Positions 1 through 6,125 of a stretch of 8,144 nucleotides of DNA are shown piece by piece. The stretch's first letter is position 1; the number at the start of each line of letters is the position of its first letter. The position numbers and the translations under genes are program-made. The DNA comes from Atopobiaceae bacterium UBA7016 (GTDB taxonomy: Bacteria > Actinomycetota > Coriobacteriia > Coriobacteriales > Atopobiaceae). Where the stretch lies: contig DJXA01000155.1 in the NCBI GenBank assembly GCA_002449555.1, forward strand, positions 1 through 8,144, written 5' to 3'. Under the pieces are notes generated by a model, which saw only the letters and a list, made by a program, of their open reading frames with translations, ran no database searches and was not told the DNA's origin.

Positions 1-746
1 ACCAGGCCGCCACGGCCGGTGTTGACGAAGATGACGCCGTCCTTCATCTTGGCGATGGAGTCGTCGTTGATCATGTGATAGGACTCGGCGTTCAGGAACG
101 CGTGCAGCGAGATGAAGTCAGCGCGCTCGTACAGGTAGTCGTAATCGACCAGGCCGTCGTCGACGTCCACGAACTCGTCAACGCAGCCCTCCTCGAGCAG
201 GCCCTTGTTGGGATAGAGGTCGGCGCCGATGACGTGCATGCCGAAGCCCTTGCAGATGCGGCAGAGGGCAGCGCCGATGCGGCCGGTGCCCACGATGCCG
301 GCGGTGCGGCCCTTGAGGGTGACGCCGACGAGGTTGTTCAGGTCGTAGTTGTTCTCGCGAACGCGGTTGTAGCCCTTGACGATGCGGCGGTTGGCGGCCA
401 GGCCCAGAGCCATGGCGTGCTCGGCGATAGCCTCGGGGCTGTAGGCGGGCACGTTGCAGACGCGGATGCCAAGCTCCTTGGCCATGGGGATGTTGACGGC
501 GTCGAAGCCGGCGCAGCGCATGAGGATGAGCTTGATGCCAAAGCCCGCGAGAATCTCGAGCGTCATGGCGTCACGGATGTTGGCGTTGACGAAGGCGCAG
601 ACGGCGTCATAGCCCTTGGCGAGGACGGCGGTACGCCAGGTGAGGTTGGTCTTCGTGAACTCGATCTGAACGTCAGGGTACTCATCCATAACCTTAGAGA
701 AGGAATCCCTGTCGTAGTCCCTGGTTCCGTAGAACAGAATCTTCAT
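1..746 (-). CDS. D-lactate dehydrogenase-like 2-hydroxyacid dehydrogenase (3' end outside window)
   Basis: This is the N-terminal 248 codons of a D-isomer-specific 2-hydroxyacid dehydrogenase, a family of cytoplasmic NAD enzymes that interconvert 2-oxo acids and D-2-hydroxy acids, typically pyruvate and D-lactate. The protein begins MKILFYGTRDYDRDSF, as D-lactate dehydrogenases of the LdhA/VanH group do. Visible motifs are YSPEAIAEHA (102-111), the Rossmann loop GTGRIG (153-158), the NAD-selecting Asp176 in GADLYP, and NTGRG (242-246) with the catalytic Arg245. The catalytic Glu and His lie beyond the window edge. The ATG at 746 is preceded by a good ribosome binding site (AAAGGGG on the minus strand, about 751-760). 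It follows the regulator gene on the same strand after 149 bases and may have its own promoter. I infer a fermentative role, regenerating NAD from pyruvate made by the divergent operon. Another 2-oxo acid substrate, including one specific to this pathway, is possible. Confidence 0.9.
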   Translation of the reverse strand, partial: MKILFYGTRDYDRDSFSKVMDEYPDVQIEFTKTNLTWRTAVLAKGYDAVCAFVNANIRDAMTLEILAGFGIKLILMRCAGFDAVNIPMAKELGIRVCNVPAYSPEAIAEHAMALGLAANRRIVKGYNRVRENNYDLNNLVGVTLKGRTAGIVGTGRIGAALCRICKGFGMHVIGADLYPNKGLLEEGCVDEFVDVDDGLVDYDYLYERADFISLHAFLNAESYHMINDDSIAKMKDGVIFVNTGRGGL

Positions 747-793
747 GCGCTGGCCCCTTTCCGATAACGGGTATTTCATGCGGTGTGCATGGA

Positions 794-823
794 CTAGATA
801 AGTCTAGGCACAGGAATGGTGAA
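794..823 (-). promoter_or_regulatory. Candidate promoter with palindrome upstream of the 2-hydroxyacid dehydrogenase
   Basis: On the minus strand a weak -35-like TTCACC (818-823) lies 17 bases from a weak -10-like TATCTA (795-800). The -10 overlaps a perfect 5-bp inverted repeat with a 4-base centre, CTAGA-TAAG-TCTAG (794-807), which could be an operator. The hexamers match consensus poorly (4/6 and 3/6), so this is only a candidate. If correct, the leader to the ATG at 746 would be about 40 bases. The dyad does not resemble the 17-bp dyads between the regulator and the kinase, so a different control protein would be expected. Confidence 0.25.
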
Positions 824-850
824 CGTGAGCGTGTTTTAGGCATACGTGAG
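823..850 (-). repeat. Pair of ACGTGAG direct repeats, 21-bp spacing
   Basis: ACGTGAG occurs at 823-829 and again at 844-850, exactly 21 bp apart, which is two helical turns. In the direction of the downstream dehydrogenase gene both read CTCACGT. They lie at and just upstream of the candidate -35, where an activator binding one face of the helix would sit. Seven-base repeats can arise by chance, so the biological meaning is uncertain. Confidence 0.25.
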
Positions 851-876
851 AACTTGGCGGCTGACCGAGGTATCTG

Positions 877-895
877 GGCCGTGGGTGCGACGGCC
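877..895 (-). terminator. Hairpin directly after the regulator stop codon, possible terminator
   Basis: A perfect 6-bp inverted repeat with a 7-base loop (GGCCGT, CGCACCC, ACGGCC in the transcribed direction) starts at the first base after the TAA of the regulator gene. Its position fits a transcript end or a 3'-end stabilising structure. No run of U follows (the next bases are CAGATACC), so it is not a classical intrinsic terminator, and read-through into the dehydrogenase gene is possible. Confidence 0.35.
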
Positions 896-2677
896 TTATG
901 ACGATTTGGAGAGCCGCCAGAGGGTGGTTCTGCTAACGCCGAGCTGCCGCGCCGCCGCGCTCTGGTTGCCGCCGTGCTTCCTGATGACGAGGTCGATGAC
1001 GTCACGCTCGATGTCGGCGAGCGGTCGGTCAAGGTCGAGCGCGTCGGTGGAGCCCTCCGTCACGCTGCCGCGGTAGGTGGGACGCTCGATGGAGAGGAGC
1101 TCGCGCACGTCGGGCTCGCGGATGGTGTGGTCGCGCGAGCTGGCGCAGAGCTGCGAGAGGATGCGCTTGAACTGTATGTAGTTTCCGGGCCACGGGTAGC
1201 TCGAAAGGAGCTCCATGGCCGGCCGGTCGACGCGCAGCACCTCGCGGGGCAGATCCGCGTTGAGCTGGCTCAGGAAGAGGCGGGTGATGGTGGGGATGCG
1301 CTCGCGGCTCTCGCGCAGCGGCATGAGCTCCACCTCCATGCACTGGAAGCGGTCTTTGACAAACAGGAGGTGTCGCGACGCCCAGTCGCCCCGCGGCTCG
1401 CAGGAGAAGATGACGTAATTCCGCCGGCAGACGTCAGCGCCGTCGAGCGTGGCAAACAGCTCGTCGGCAAAGGCGTCGCCGCACGCCTCGAGGTTCTTGA
1501 AGTGGATGGTGAGGCCGTCGGCAAAGAGGGGAGAGTGCCTGCTGTTGAGCAGATGGTCGCGCGAGCGGTCGTTGAGCAGCGAGCAGTCGACCTCCGCGAA
1601 GGGGTGTGAGGCGCGCACCGAGTTGACGTAGGCGTAGAGCGCGATGACCGTGCGCCCGGTGCCGTACTCGCCCGTGACGAGGAGCGGCTTGCCCGACTTG
1701 ACGACGTCCTTCACGGCCTTACCCGTGCCCGCGAGGTCGGCCGTGATGCTAAAGGGGCTGGCAAGGTACTCCTTGCGCGCGTCGGCCTTCGAGTAGTAGG
1801 TGATGCCCGTCTGTCGCGCCCCCGCGGCGCGGCCCTTCGAGAGGAAGAACGCCACCTTGCGGCCCAGCTGGTCGGTGTGCACAAACGTCCTGATGGCGTA
1901 CTGCTGGCCGCCAATGGTGCGCCTCAACGAGTCGGCGTCACCCAGGAGCACCTCCTGGAGGAGGCCACGCAGCGTGGAGAGCAGCTGCGCGTTGCCACGC
2001 TGGTCGAGCGTGGAGAAGAAGAGGGAGCCGTTCTCGTTGAATATGGCGGTGTCTCCGCTGTGGTTGCTGAGCACCTCGCGTAGGTAGAGGTTCTCCGCAT
2101 GCGCATTGCCTACGTAGCGCGCGATGCGCAGCGCCTCGTCAAGGGAGTCGCGCACCGAGGCAGAGCCCGAGGTGATGAGCACGGTGTTGAGCCCGCTCTC
2201 CCTGAAGACGGTGCTTGAGATGACGTCGCAGAGCACCGTGTCGTAGCCCTGCTCCTTGAGCAGCGGCGCGATGTCGTGCACGTCCGCCTCGTCTACGAGC
2301 GTAAAGATGTCCAGTCCCAGCTGCAGGACGTCGTTGGTGCTGCGCGCGGCGTCGGTGATTCCCGAGAAGCCCGCAACCGCCCGCTTGCCGCCGATGTCCT
2401 CAGCGAGGCGGACCGCCTGCAGCACGTCGTAAGCAGAGGTCTTGATGTCAAGAACGGGCAGGTCAAGCTCATTGCGCAGCAGGTCAGCCGTGCCGCCGCG
2501 CGAGAGGATGAGGTCATAGGGCTCCGTGAGGCAGTTGATGGCCGCTACCACGCCCTCCTCGAGGTTTCCCACCACGATGGTCATCTCGACGTTGTCGTAG
2601 CGCTGCGCCTCGCGCTCAAGAACTGAGGCGAGGCCCTCGTAAGGCGCGACGGCAAGAATCTTTACGGGTGCATCCAC
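896..2677 (-). CDS. PrpR-type regulator: sensor domain, degenerate AAA+ domain, Fis-type HTH
   Basis: This is a cytoplasmic transcription regulator of 593 residues built like a sigma-54 activator of the PrpR family. Residues about 5-190 match the PrpR N-terminal receptor domain (note SRGGTADLLR, 59-68), which in relatives binds a small organic acid or similar ligand. Residues about 195-280 look PAS-like. About 305-530 is an AAA+ module, and about 552-590 is a Fis-type helix-turn-helix (GGNQSAAARQLGVSRTTLWR). The AAA+ signatures are damaged. Walker A reads GEYGTGRT (336-343) with Arg342 for Lys. The Walker B acidic pair is K394-N395. The GAFTGA loop expected near 370-384 is missing. WPGN (496-499) is followed by YI, losing the sensor II Arg. 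I infer a ligand-responsive DNA-binding protein without sigma-54 remodelling activity. The start is GTG at 2677, supported by AAGGAAGGAG (2685-2694) with good spacing and by the PrpR-type N-terminus. It is divergent from the kinase operon, its probable target. Confidence 0.9.
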   Translation of the reverse strand: MDAPVKILAVAPYEGLASVLEREAQRYDNVEMTIVVGNLEEGVVAAINCLTEPYDLILSRGGTADLLRNELDLPVLDIKTSAYDVLQAVRLAEDIGGKRAVAGFSGITDAARSTNDVLQLGLDIFTLVDEADVHDIAPLLKEQGYDTVLCDVISSTVFRESGLNTVLITSGSASVRDSLDEALRIARYVGNAHAENLYLREVLSNHSGDTAIFNENGSLFFSTLDQRGNAQLLSTLRGLLQEVLLGDADSLRRTIGGQQYAIRTFVHTDQLGRKVAFFLSKGRAAGARQTGITYYSKADARKEYLASPFSITADLAGTGKAVKDVVKSGKPLLVTGEYGTGRTVIALYAYVNSVRASHPFAEVDCSLLNDRSRDHLLNSRHSPLFADGLTIHFKNLEACGDAFADELFATLDGADVCRRNYVIFSCEPRGDWASRHLLFVKDRFQCMEVELMPLRESRERIPTITRLFLSQLNADLPREVLRVDRPAMELLSSYPWPGNYIQFKRILSQLCASSRDHTIREPDVRELLSIERPTYRGSVTEGSTDALDLDRPLADIERDVIDLVIRKHGGNQSAAARQLGVSRTTLWRLSKSS

Positions 2678-2697
2678 GGGTCGACTCCTTCCTTGGG

Positions 2698-2714
2698 TGT
2701 TGCAATACGGAACA
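2698..2714. promoter_or_regulatory. Operator-like dyad O1
   Basis: The 17-bp sequence TGTTGCAATACGGAACA has outer half-sites TGTT/AACA plus a C/G pair in symmetric register (5 of 8 positions pair). It matches dyad O2 at 14 of 17 positions. It lies just upstream of the regulator ribosome binding site and touches the candidate regulator -10, so it would cover that gene's transcription start. A protein bound here could repress the regulator gene and serve as a distal site for the divergent operon. The adjacent regulator is the obvious candidate ligand, but this is inferred. Confidence 0.6.
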
Positions 2715-2741
2715 GTTTAGAAGAAATGCAGAGGATGTGAA
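2714..2741 (-). promoter_or_regulatory. Candidate sigma-70-type promoter of the regulator gene
   Basis: On the minus strand TTCACA (2736-2741, 5/6 match to TTGACA) is separated by 16 bases from TAAACT (2714-2719, 4/6 match to TATAAT). The predicted start is near 2707, giving a leader of about 30 bases before the GTG at 2677. The start point falls inside dyad O1, an arrangement expected for autorepression. There is no GG-N10-GC sigma-54 element at this position that I can see. Confidence 0.45.
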
Positions 2742-2747
2742 AAAGAA

Positions 2748-2764
2748 TGTTGCAAATCGAAACA
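2748..2764. promoter_or_regulatory. Operator-like dyad O2
   Basis: TGTTGCAAATCGAAACA pairs at 6 of 8 symmetric positions and shares TGTTGCAA, the central CG and AACA with dyad O1. Centre-to-centre distance from O1 is 50 bp, close to five helical turns, so both sites lie on nearly the same DNA face. O2 sits immediately upstream of the candidate kinase-operon promoter, centred near -41, the position used by activators that contact RNA polymerase directly. Confidence 0.6.
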
Positions 2765-2797
2765 CTCATAGGACCTTGCATCGCTATTTTGAGCTGA
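2762..2797 (+). promoter_or_regulatory. Candidate activator-dependent promoter of the kinase operon
   Basis: TATTTT (2785-2790, 4/6 match to TATAAT) lies 20 bases downstream of dyad O2, with no recognisable -35 at the proper distance (2762-2767 reads ACACTC). A -10 without a -35 but with a bound protein at about -41 is the usual layout of a class II activated promoter. The start would be near 2797, leaving a leader of about 48 bases. A weaker alternative pairs TTGCAT (2776-2781) with AAAACT (2799-2804). Confidence 0.35.
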
Positions 2798-2844
2798 AAA
2801 AACTGCGTATCGTTCATCTCGACACACGGACGATTGGAAGCGTC

Positions 2845-4056
2845 ATGGCAGAGCTGCTGGTCATAGCGGACGACCTCACCGGAGCCCTCGACTCGGGCGT
2901 ACAGCTTGCGCAGAAGGGTCAGCGCGTTCTGGTGAGCCTTGACTGCGAGCACGGCATCGAGCACGCCTCGCAGGCAGACGTCATCGTCATCGATTCCGAG
3001 AGCCGCCACGACGAGCCGCGCGTTGCCTATGACAAGTGCGCCCACCTGGTCAAGGAGGGCATGGAGTGCGGCATCTCGCACGTATATAAGAAGACGGACT
3101 CGGGCCTGAGGGGAAACGTGGGCGCCGAGCTCGCCGCCGTGCTCGAGGTCTCGGGTGCCTCGCACCTCAACTTTGTCCCCGCCTATCCCAAGCAGCAGCG
3201 CACCACCGAAAACGGCATCCACTACGTGGCCGGCGTGCCTCTGGCGCAGAGCATCTTCTCGAAGGATCCGCTCAATCCCGTCTCGAAGAGCGCCGTCGCT
3301 GACCTCATCCACGAGCAGAGTGACGTGCCGGTGACGAGCTGGGCTAAGGAAGTGCCGCTTGCGGGCGTCATGGTGTATGACTGCGCGACGGATGACGACA
3401 TGCGCAAGATTGCCAGCCACATTGCCCAGAACGACGCCGACGCTCCCCTGGCAGGGTGCGCGGGCCTGCTCGAGATGCTTCCCAGCCACGCGTCGGGCGC
3501 TTCTCGCGAAGAGAGCCCCGCGCTGTCGGAGCGGCTGGTGGTCGTGTCCGGTTCGGTCAACGAGATCACCTCGATGCAGCTTGCCGAGGGCGAGCGCATG
3601 GGCGCACTTCGCCGGCACCTGCCCGTCGAGCGCATCCTTTCCGAGCCCTGGGGCGAGGCCGAGACGCGCGCCTTTGTGAGCGAAACGCTCGCGGACGGGG
3701 CCCAGAGCCCGGTCATTCTCATTGATACCCTGGGCTACCAGCTGAGCGTCGAGCAGCGCAGCGACGGAACCAGTGCCCGCAAGATCTCTGACGCGGCGAG
3801 CCTCTGCGCTGCCGTGGTGAGCGAGCTTCGTGACCGCACCGTCATGATCGTGGGCGGCGACGCGCTCGCGGGCTTCATCGACCTCGTCGGCGCCACGATG
3901 CTCGAGCCGCTTGACGAGCTCTTCCCAGGTATCGTCGTGGCCCGCTACGAGGGCGGTGCCTCAGAAGGAACCATCGTCACCAAGTCAGGAGCGTTTGGTG
4001 ACGTCAGCCTGTTTTATGACATCCATCAGAAGCTGAAAGAGAAGGTGGAGGAGTAA
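2845..4056 (+). CDS. Four-carbon acid sugar kinase (DUF1537 family; D-threonate/D-erythronate kinase type)
   Basis: This cytoplasmic kinase phosphorylates the C4 hydroxyl of four-carbon sugar acids; described relatives act on D-threonate, D-erythronate or 3-oxo-tetronates. The protein of 403 residues opens with AELLVIADDLTGALDSG, the family N-terminal signature (ADDLTGA at 8-14). It continues with KKTDSGLRGN (82-91) and the FVPAYPKQQRTT stretch (110-121). The C-terminal nucleotide-binding half has VVSGSV (233-238), GGDA (337-340) and GGASEGTIVTKSGAFGD (370-386). The frame is open upstream to an ATG at 2668, but those 59 residues resemble nothing in the family, cover the operators and lack a ribosome binding site. 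I chose the ATG at 2845, preceded by TTGGAAG. It is first in the operon and is partnered by PdxA2, which favours D-threonate or D-erythronate over the 3-oxo-acid route. The exact stereoisomer cannot be read from the sequence. Confidence 0.88.
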   Translation: MAELLVIADDLTGALDSGVQLAQKGQRVLVSLDCEHGIEHASQADVIVIDSESRHDEPRVAYDKCAHLVKEGMECGISHVYKKTDSGLRGNVGAELAAVLEVSGASHLNFVPAYPKQQRTTENGIHYVAGVPLAQSIFSKDPLNPVSKSAVADLIHEQSDVPVTSWAKEVPLAGVMVYDCATDDDMRKIASHIAQNDADAPLAGCAGLLEMLPSHASGASREESPALSERLVVVSGSVNEITSMQLAEGERMGALRRHLPVERILSEPWGEAETRAFVSETLADGAQSPVILIDTLGYQLSVEQRSDGTSARKISDAASLCAAVVSELRDRTVMIVGGDALAGFIDLVGATMLEPLDELFPGIVVARYEGGASEGTIVTKSGAFGDVSLFYDIHQKLKEKVEE

Positions 4057-4059
4057 GGA

Positions 4060-5226
4060 ATGTCTTTGGAGAAGTACAACCTCAAGCTGCCGAAGGCCAT
4101 CTACAGCGGCAAGAACGCCCTGGGCGAGATTCCGCAGATCCTTGAGGCCGCGGGCGCCACGAAGGTGGCGGCCTTCACGGACAAGGGCCTGCGCAAGCTG
4201 GGCCTGTTCGACCTCGTCGAGAAGGAGCTCAAGGCCAGCGGCGTGCCTTACGACATCTTTGACGACCTGCCGGCAGAGCCGTCCTACATGGATGTGCAGA
4301 AGGTCATCGACCAGTTCAAGGTCACCGGCGCCGACTTCATCGTCGCCTGCGGCGGCGGTTCGGTCATGGACTCCGCCAAGCTCGCCAGCGTGCTCGTCAC
4401 CGACGAGTACGGTGTGAAGGAGCTTCTGGACGACCCCAAGCGCGCCCACAAGTGCGTGGACCTGCTCGCCATCCCCACCACGGCCGGCACGGGTGCCGAG
4501 TGCACGCCCAACGCCATCGTCGGCGTGCCCGAGCGCGCCCTGAAGATTGGCATCGTCAATGACGGCCTCATCAGCGACTACGTCATCCTCGACGCCGAGA
4601 TGATCCGCAACCTGCCGCGCTCCATCGCGGCGGCGACCGGCGTCGACGCCATGTGCCACGCCATCGAGTGCTTCACCTCCAACAAGGCCAACCCGCTCTC
4701 TGACACCTTCGCGCTGGAGGCCTTCGACCTCATCATGAACAACATCGTGGCCGCCTGCGACGACAAGGACGCCATCGAGGCCAAGAACGCCATGCAGGTC
4801 GCGGCCTTCTACGGCGGCGTGGCCATCACCGCCTCGGGCACCACGGGCGTCCACGCCCTGAGCTATCCCCTCGGCGGCAAGTACCACATCGCGCACGGCG
4901 TCTCCAACGCCATGCTGCTCGTGCCCGTGATGGAGTTTAACGAGCCGGCCTGCCGCGAGCTGTTTGCCCGCGCGTGGGACCGCGCCTACCACGGTGACGA
5001 GCGCCTCGCCACCGACGAGGAGAAGTCGAAGGCACTGGTGAAGTGGATGGGTGACATCGTGCGCCACCTGGACATCCCCACGAGCCTGAAGCAGTTTGGC
5101 GTTGACCCGGCAGACCTGGACGACCTGGTTGATGCCGGCATGCAGGTCACGAGGCTTCTCGTGAACAACAGGCGCGAGATTACGGCAGCAGACGCACGTT
5201 CGATTTACGAGAGGGTGTTGCAGTAA
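4060..5226 (+). CDS. Iron-dependent (group III) alcohol dehydrogenase
   Basis: This 388-residue cytoplasmic NAD(P) oxidoreductase belongs to the family of FucO, DhaT and AdhE C-terminal domains, which interconvert alcohols and aldehydes or hydroxy and oxo groups. Visible are the dinucleotide motif GGGSVMDSAK (98-107), PTTAGTGAE (139-147), and the metal ligands Asp196 and His200 in GVDAMCHAIE, His265 in GVHALSYPLGG and His279 in AHG. By spacing, Tyr269 occupies the place of the second active-site His of FucO (His267). I believe other family members share this variant, so it need not mean loss of function. The start ATG lies 3 bases after the kinase stop, with its GGAGGAG ribosome binding site inside the kinase 3' end, so translation is likely coupled. 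The substrate is unknown. Possible roles are reducing an aldehyde released by the neighbouring aldolase or oxidising a hydroxy acid. The known threonate route does not need it. Confidence 0.9.
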   Translation: MSLEKYNLKLPKAIYSGKNALGEIPQILEAAGATKVAAFTDKGLRKLGLFDLVEKELKASGVPYDIFDDLPAEPSYMDVQKVIDQFKVTGADFIVACGGGSVMDSAKLASVLVTDEYGVKELLDDPKRAHKCVDLLAIPTTAGTGAECTPNAIVGVPERALKIGIVNDGLISDYVILDAEMIRNLPRSIAAATGVDAMCHAIECFTSNKANPLSDTFALEAFDLIMNNIVAACDDKDAIEAKNAMQVAAFYGGVAITASGTTGVHALSYPLGGKYHIAHGVSNAMLLVPVMEFNEPACRELFARAWDRAYHGDERLATDEEKSKALVKWMGDIVRHLDIPTSLKQFGVDPADLDDLVDAGMQVTRLLVNNRREITAADARSIYERVLQ

Positions 5227-6125
5227 TGGCAGACATCAAGGGCATCATCGTTCCCATCGTCACTCCTATGAACGAGGACGAGTCCGTCAACCTCGACGAG
5301 CTCCGCAACCAGATTGACCGCCAGATCGAGGCGGGCATCGACGGCATCTTCCCCTTCGGCACCAACGGCGAGGCCTACATCCTCTCTGGCGACGAGAAGC
5401 GCGCCATCCTTGAGGTGACCATCGACCAGGTGGCCGGCCGCGTCCCCGTGTACGCCGGCACCGGCTGCATCTCCACCAAGGAGACCATCGAGCAGACCAA
5501 GATGGCCGCCGAGCTGGGCGCCGACGTCGTCTCCATCATCACCCCGAGCTTCGCGAAGGCGAGCCAGGAGGAGCTCTACCGCCACTACTGCGCGGTTGCG
5601 GCCTCCGTCGACCTGCCGGTCCTGCTCTACAACATCCCCGCCCGCACGGGCAACGCGCTTGAGCCCGCCACCGTGGCGCGCCTTGCCAAGGACGTTCCCA
5701 ACATCGTGGGCGCCAAGGACTCCAGTGGTGACTGGGAGAACCTGAAGGCCTACATCGCCGTCAAGGACGTCCGCGACGACTTCGTGGCTCTCTCCGGCAA
5801 CGACAGCCTCATCCTGGACGCCCTCATCGAGGGCGGTGCCGGCGCCATCGCGGGCTGCGCCAACGTGTACCCGCACGTCATGGCCTCCATCTACGACTTG
5901 TTCGTGGAGGGCAAGCTCGAGGAGGCCCGCGAGGTACAGAACAGCATCGCCAGCTTCCGCGCCGTGTTCCGTCATGGCAACCCCAACACCGTCGTGAAGA
6001 CCGCCGTGGCCGAGCTGGGCTACCCGGTGGGCAAGTGCCGCGCGCCGTTCAACTGGCTACCTGACGAGGGCATCGCCGAGCTTCGCCAGGTGCTGGCAGA
6101 GAACAAGCAGAAGGGTATGCGCTAA
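5226..6125 (+). CDS. DapA-family pyruvate-type aldolase/lyase (dihydrodipicolinate synthase family)
   Basis: The 299-residue protein is a TIM-barrel class I aldolase of the DapA/N-acetylneuraminate lyase family. These enzymes form a Schiff base with pyruvate or a 2-oxo acid and make or break a C-C bond in the cytoplasm. Family residues present are GTNGE (45-49), Tyr135 and Arg140 in LLYNIPARTG, and the Schiff-base Lys164 in VGAKDSSGD. Length is normal for the family. GTNGE rather than the GTTGE of lysine-pathway DapA, plus the catabolic operon context, argues for a sugar-acid or other 2-oxo acid aldolase rather than lysine synthesis. The start ATG overlaps the upstream stop by one base (TAATG), with GAGAGGG about ten bases before it. 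Automated annotation may call it dapA. I infer cleavage of an oxo acid to pyruvate and an aldehyde that the adjacent alcohol dehydrogenase could handle, but neither substrate is known. Confidence 0.87.
   Translation: MADIKGIIVPIVTPMNEDESVNLDELRNQIDRQIEAGIDGIFPFGTNGEAYILSGDEKRAILEVTIDQVAGRVPVYAGTGCISTKETIEQTKMAAELGADVVSIITPSFAKASQEELYRHYCAVAASVDLPVLLYNIPARTGNALEPATVARLAKDVPNIVGAKDSSGDWENLKAYIAVKDVRDDFVALSGNDSLILDALIEGGAGAIAGCANVYPHVMASIYDLFVEGKLEEAREVQNSIASFRAVFRHGNPNTVVKTAVAELGYPVGKCRAPFNWLPDEGIAELRQVLAENKQKGMR

Noticed and set aside
75..767. Plus-strand open frame of 230 codons opposite the 2-hydroxyacid dehydrogenase.
   Set aside because: The minus-strand frame has the full GxGxxG, Asp and Arg signature set. 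The plus-strand translation is a Val/Ala/Gly/Asp-rich shadow.
2668..2844. N-terminal extension of the kinase frame to the ATG at 2668 (59 extra residues).
   Set aside because: The extension covers the regulator's ribosome binding site, both dyads and both promoters, has no ribosome binding site of its own and does not resemble the kinase family N-terminus, which begins at AELLVIADDLTG.
2678..2844. Sigma-54 (-24/-12) promoter in the divergent region.
   Set aside because: I looked for GG-N10-GC spacing because of the regulator type and saw no convincing example. The degenerate AAA+ domain also argues against it.
2662..3618. Minus-strand open frame of 318 codons opposite the kinase.
   Set aside because: It overlaps the regulator start, the operators and the kinase, and its translation has no recognisable domain. 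It is a shadow of the kinase gene.
3985..5067. Long minus-strand open frame of 360 codons opposite the alcohol dehydrogenase.
   Set aside because: Low-complexity His/Val/Gly/Asp/Leu-rich translation with no family motifs. It is the mirror of a GC-biased gene, where antisense stop codons are rare.
5226..6125. Lysine-biosynthetic dihydrodipicolinate synthase.
   Set aside because: The GTNGE motif instead of GTTGE and an operon without any lysine gene but with sugar-acid enzymes make a catabolic aldolase more likely, though sequence alone cannot exclude it.
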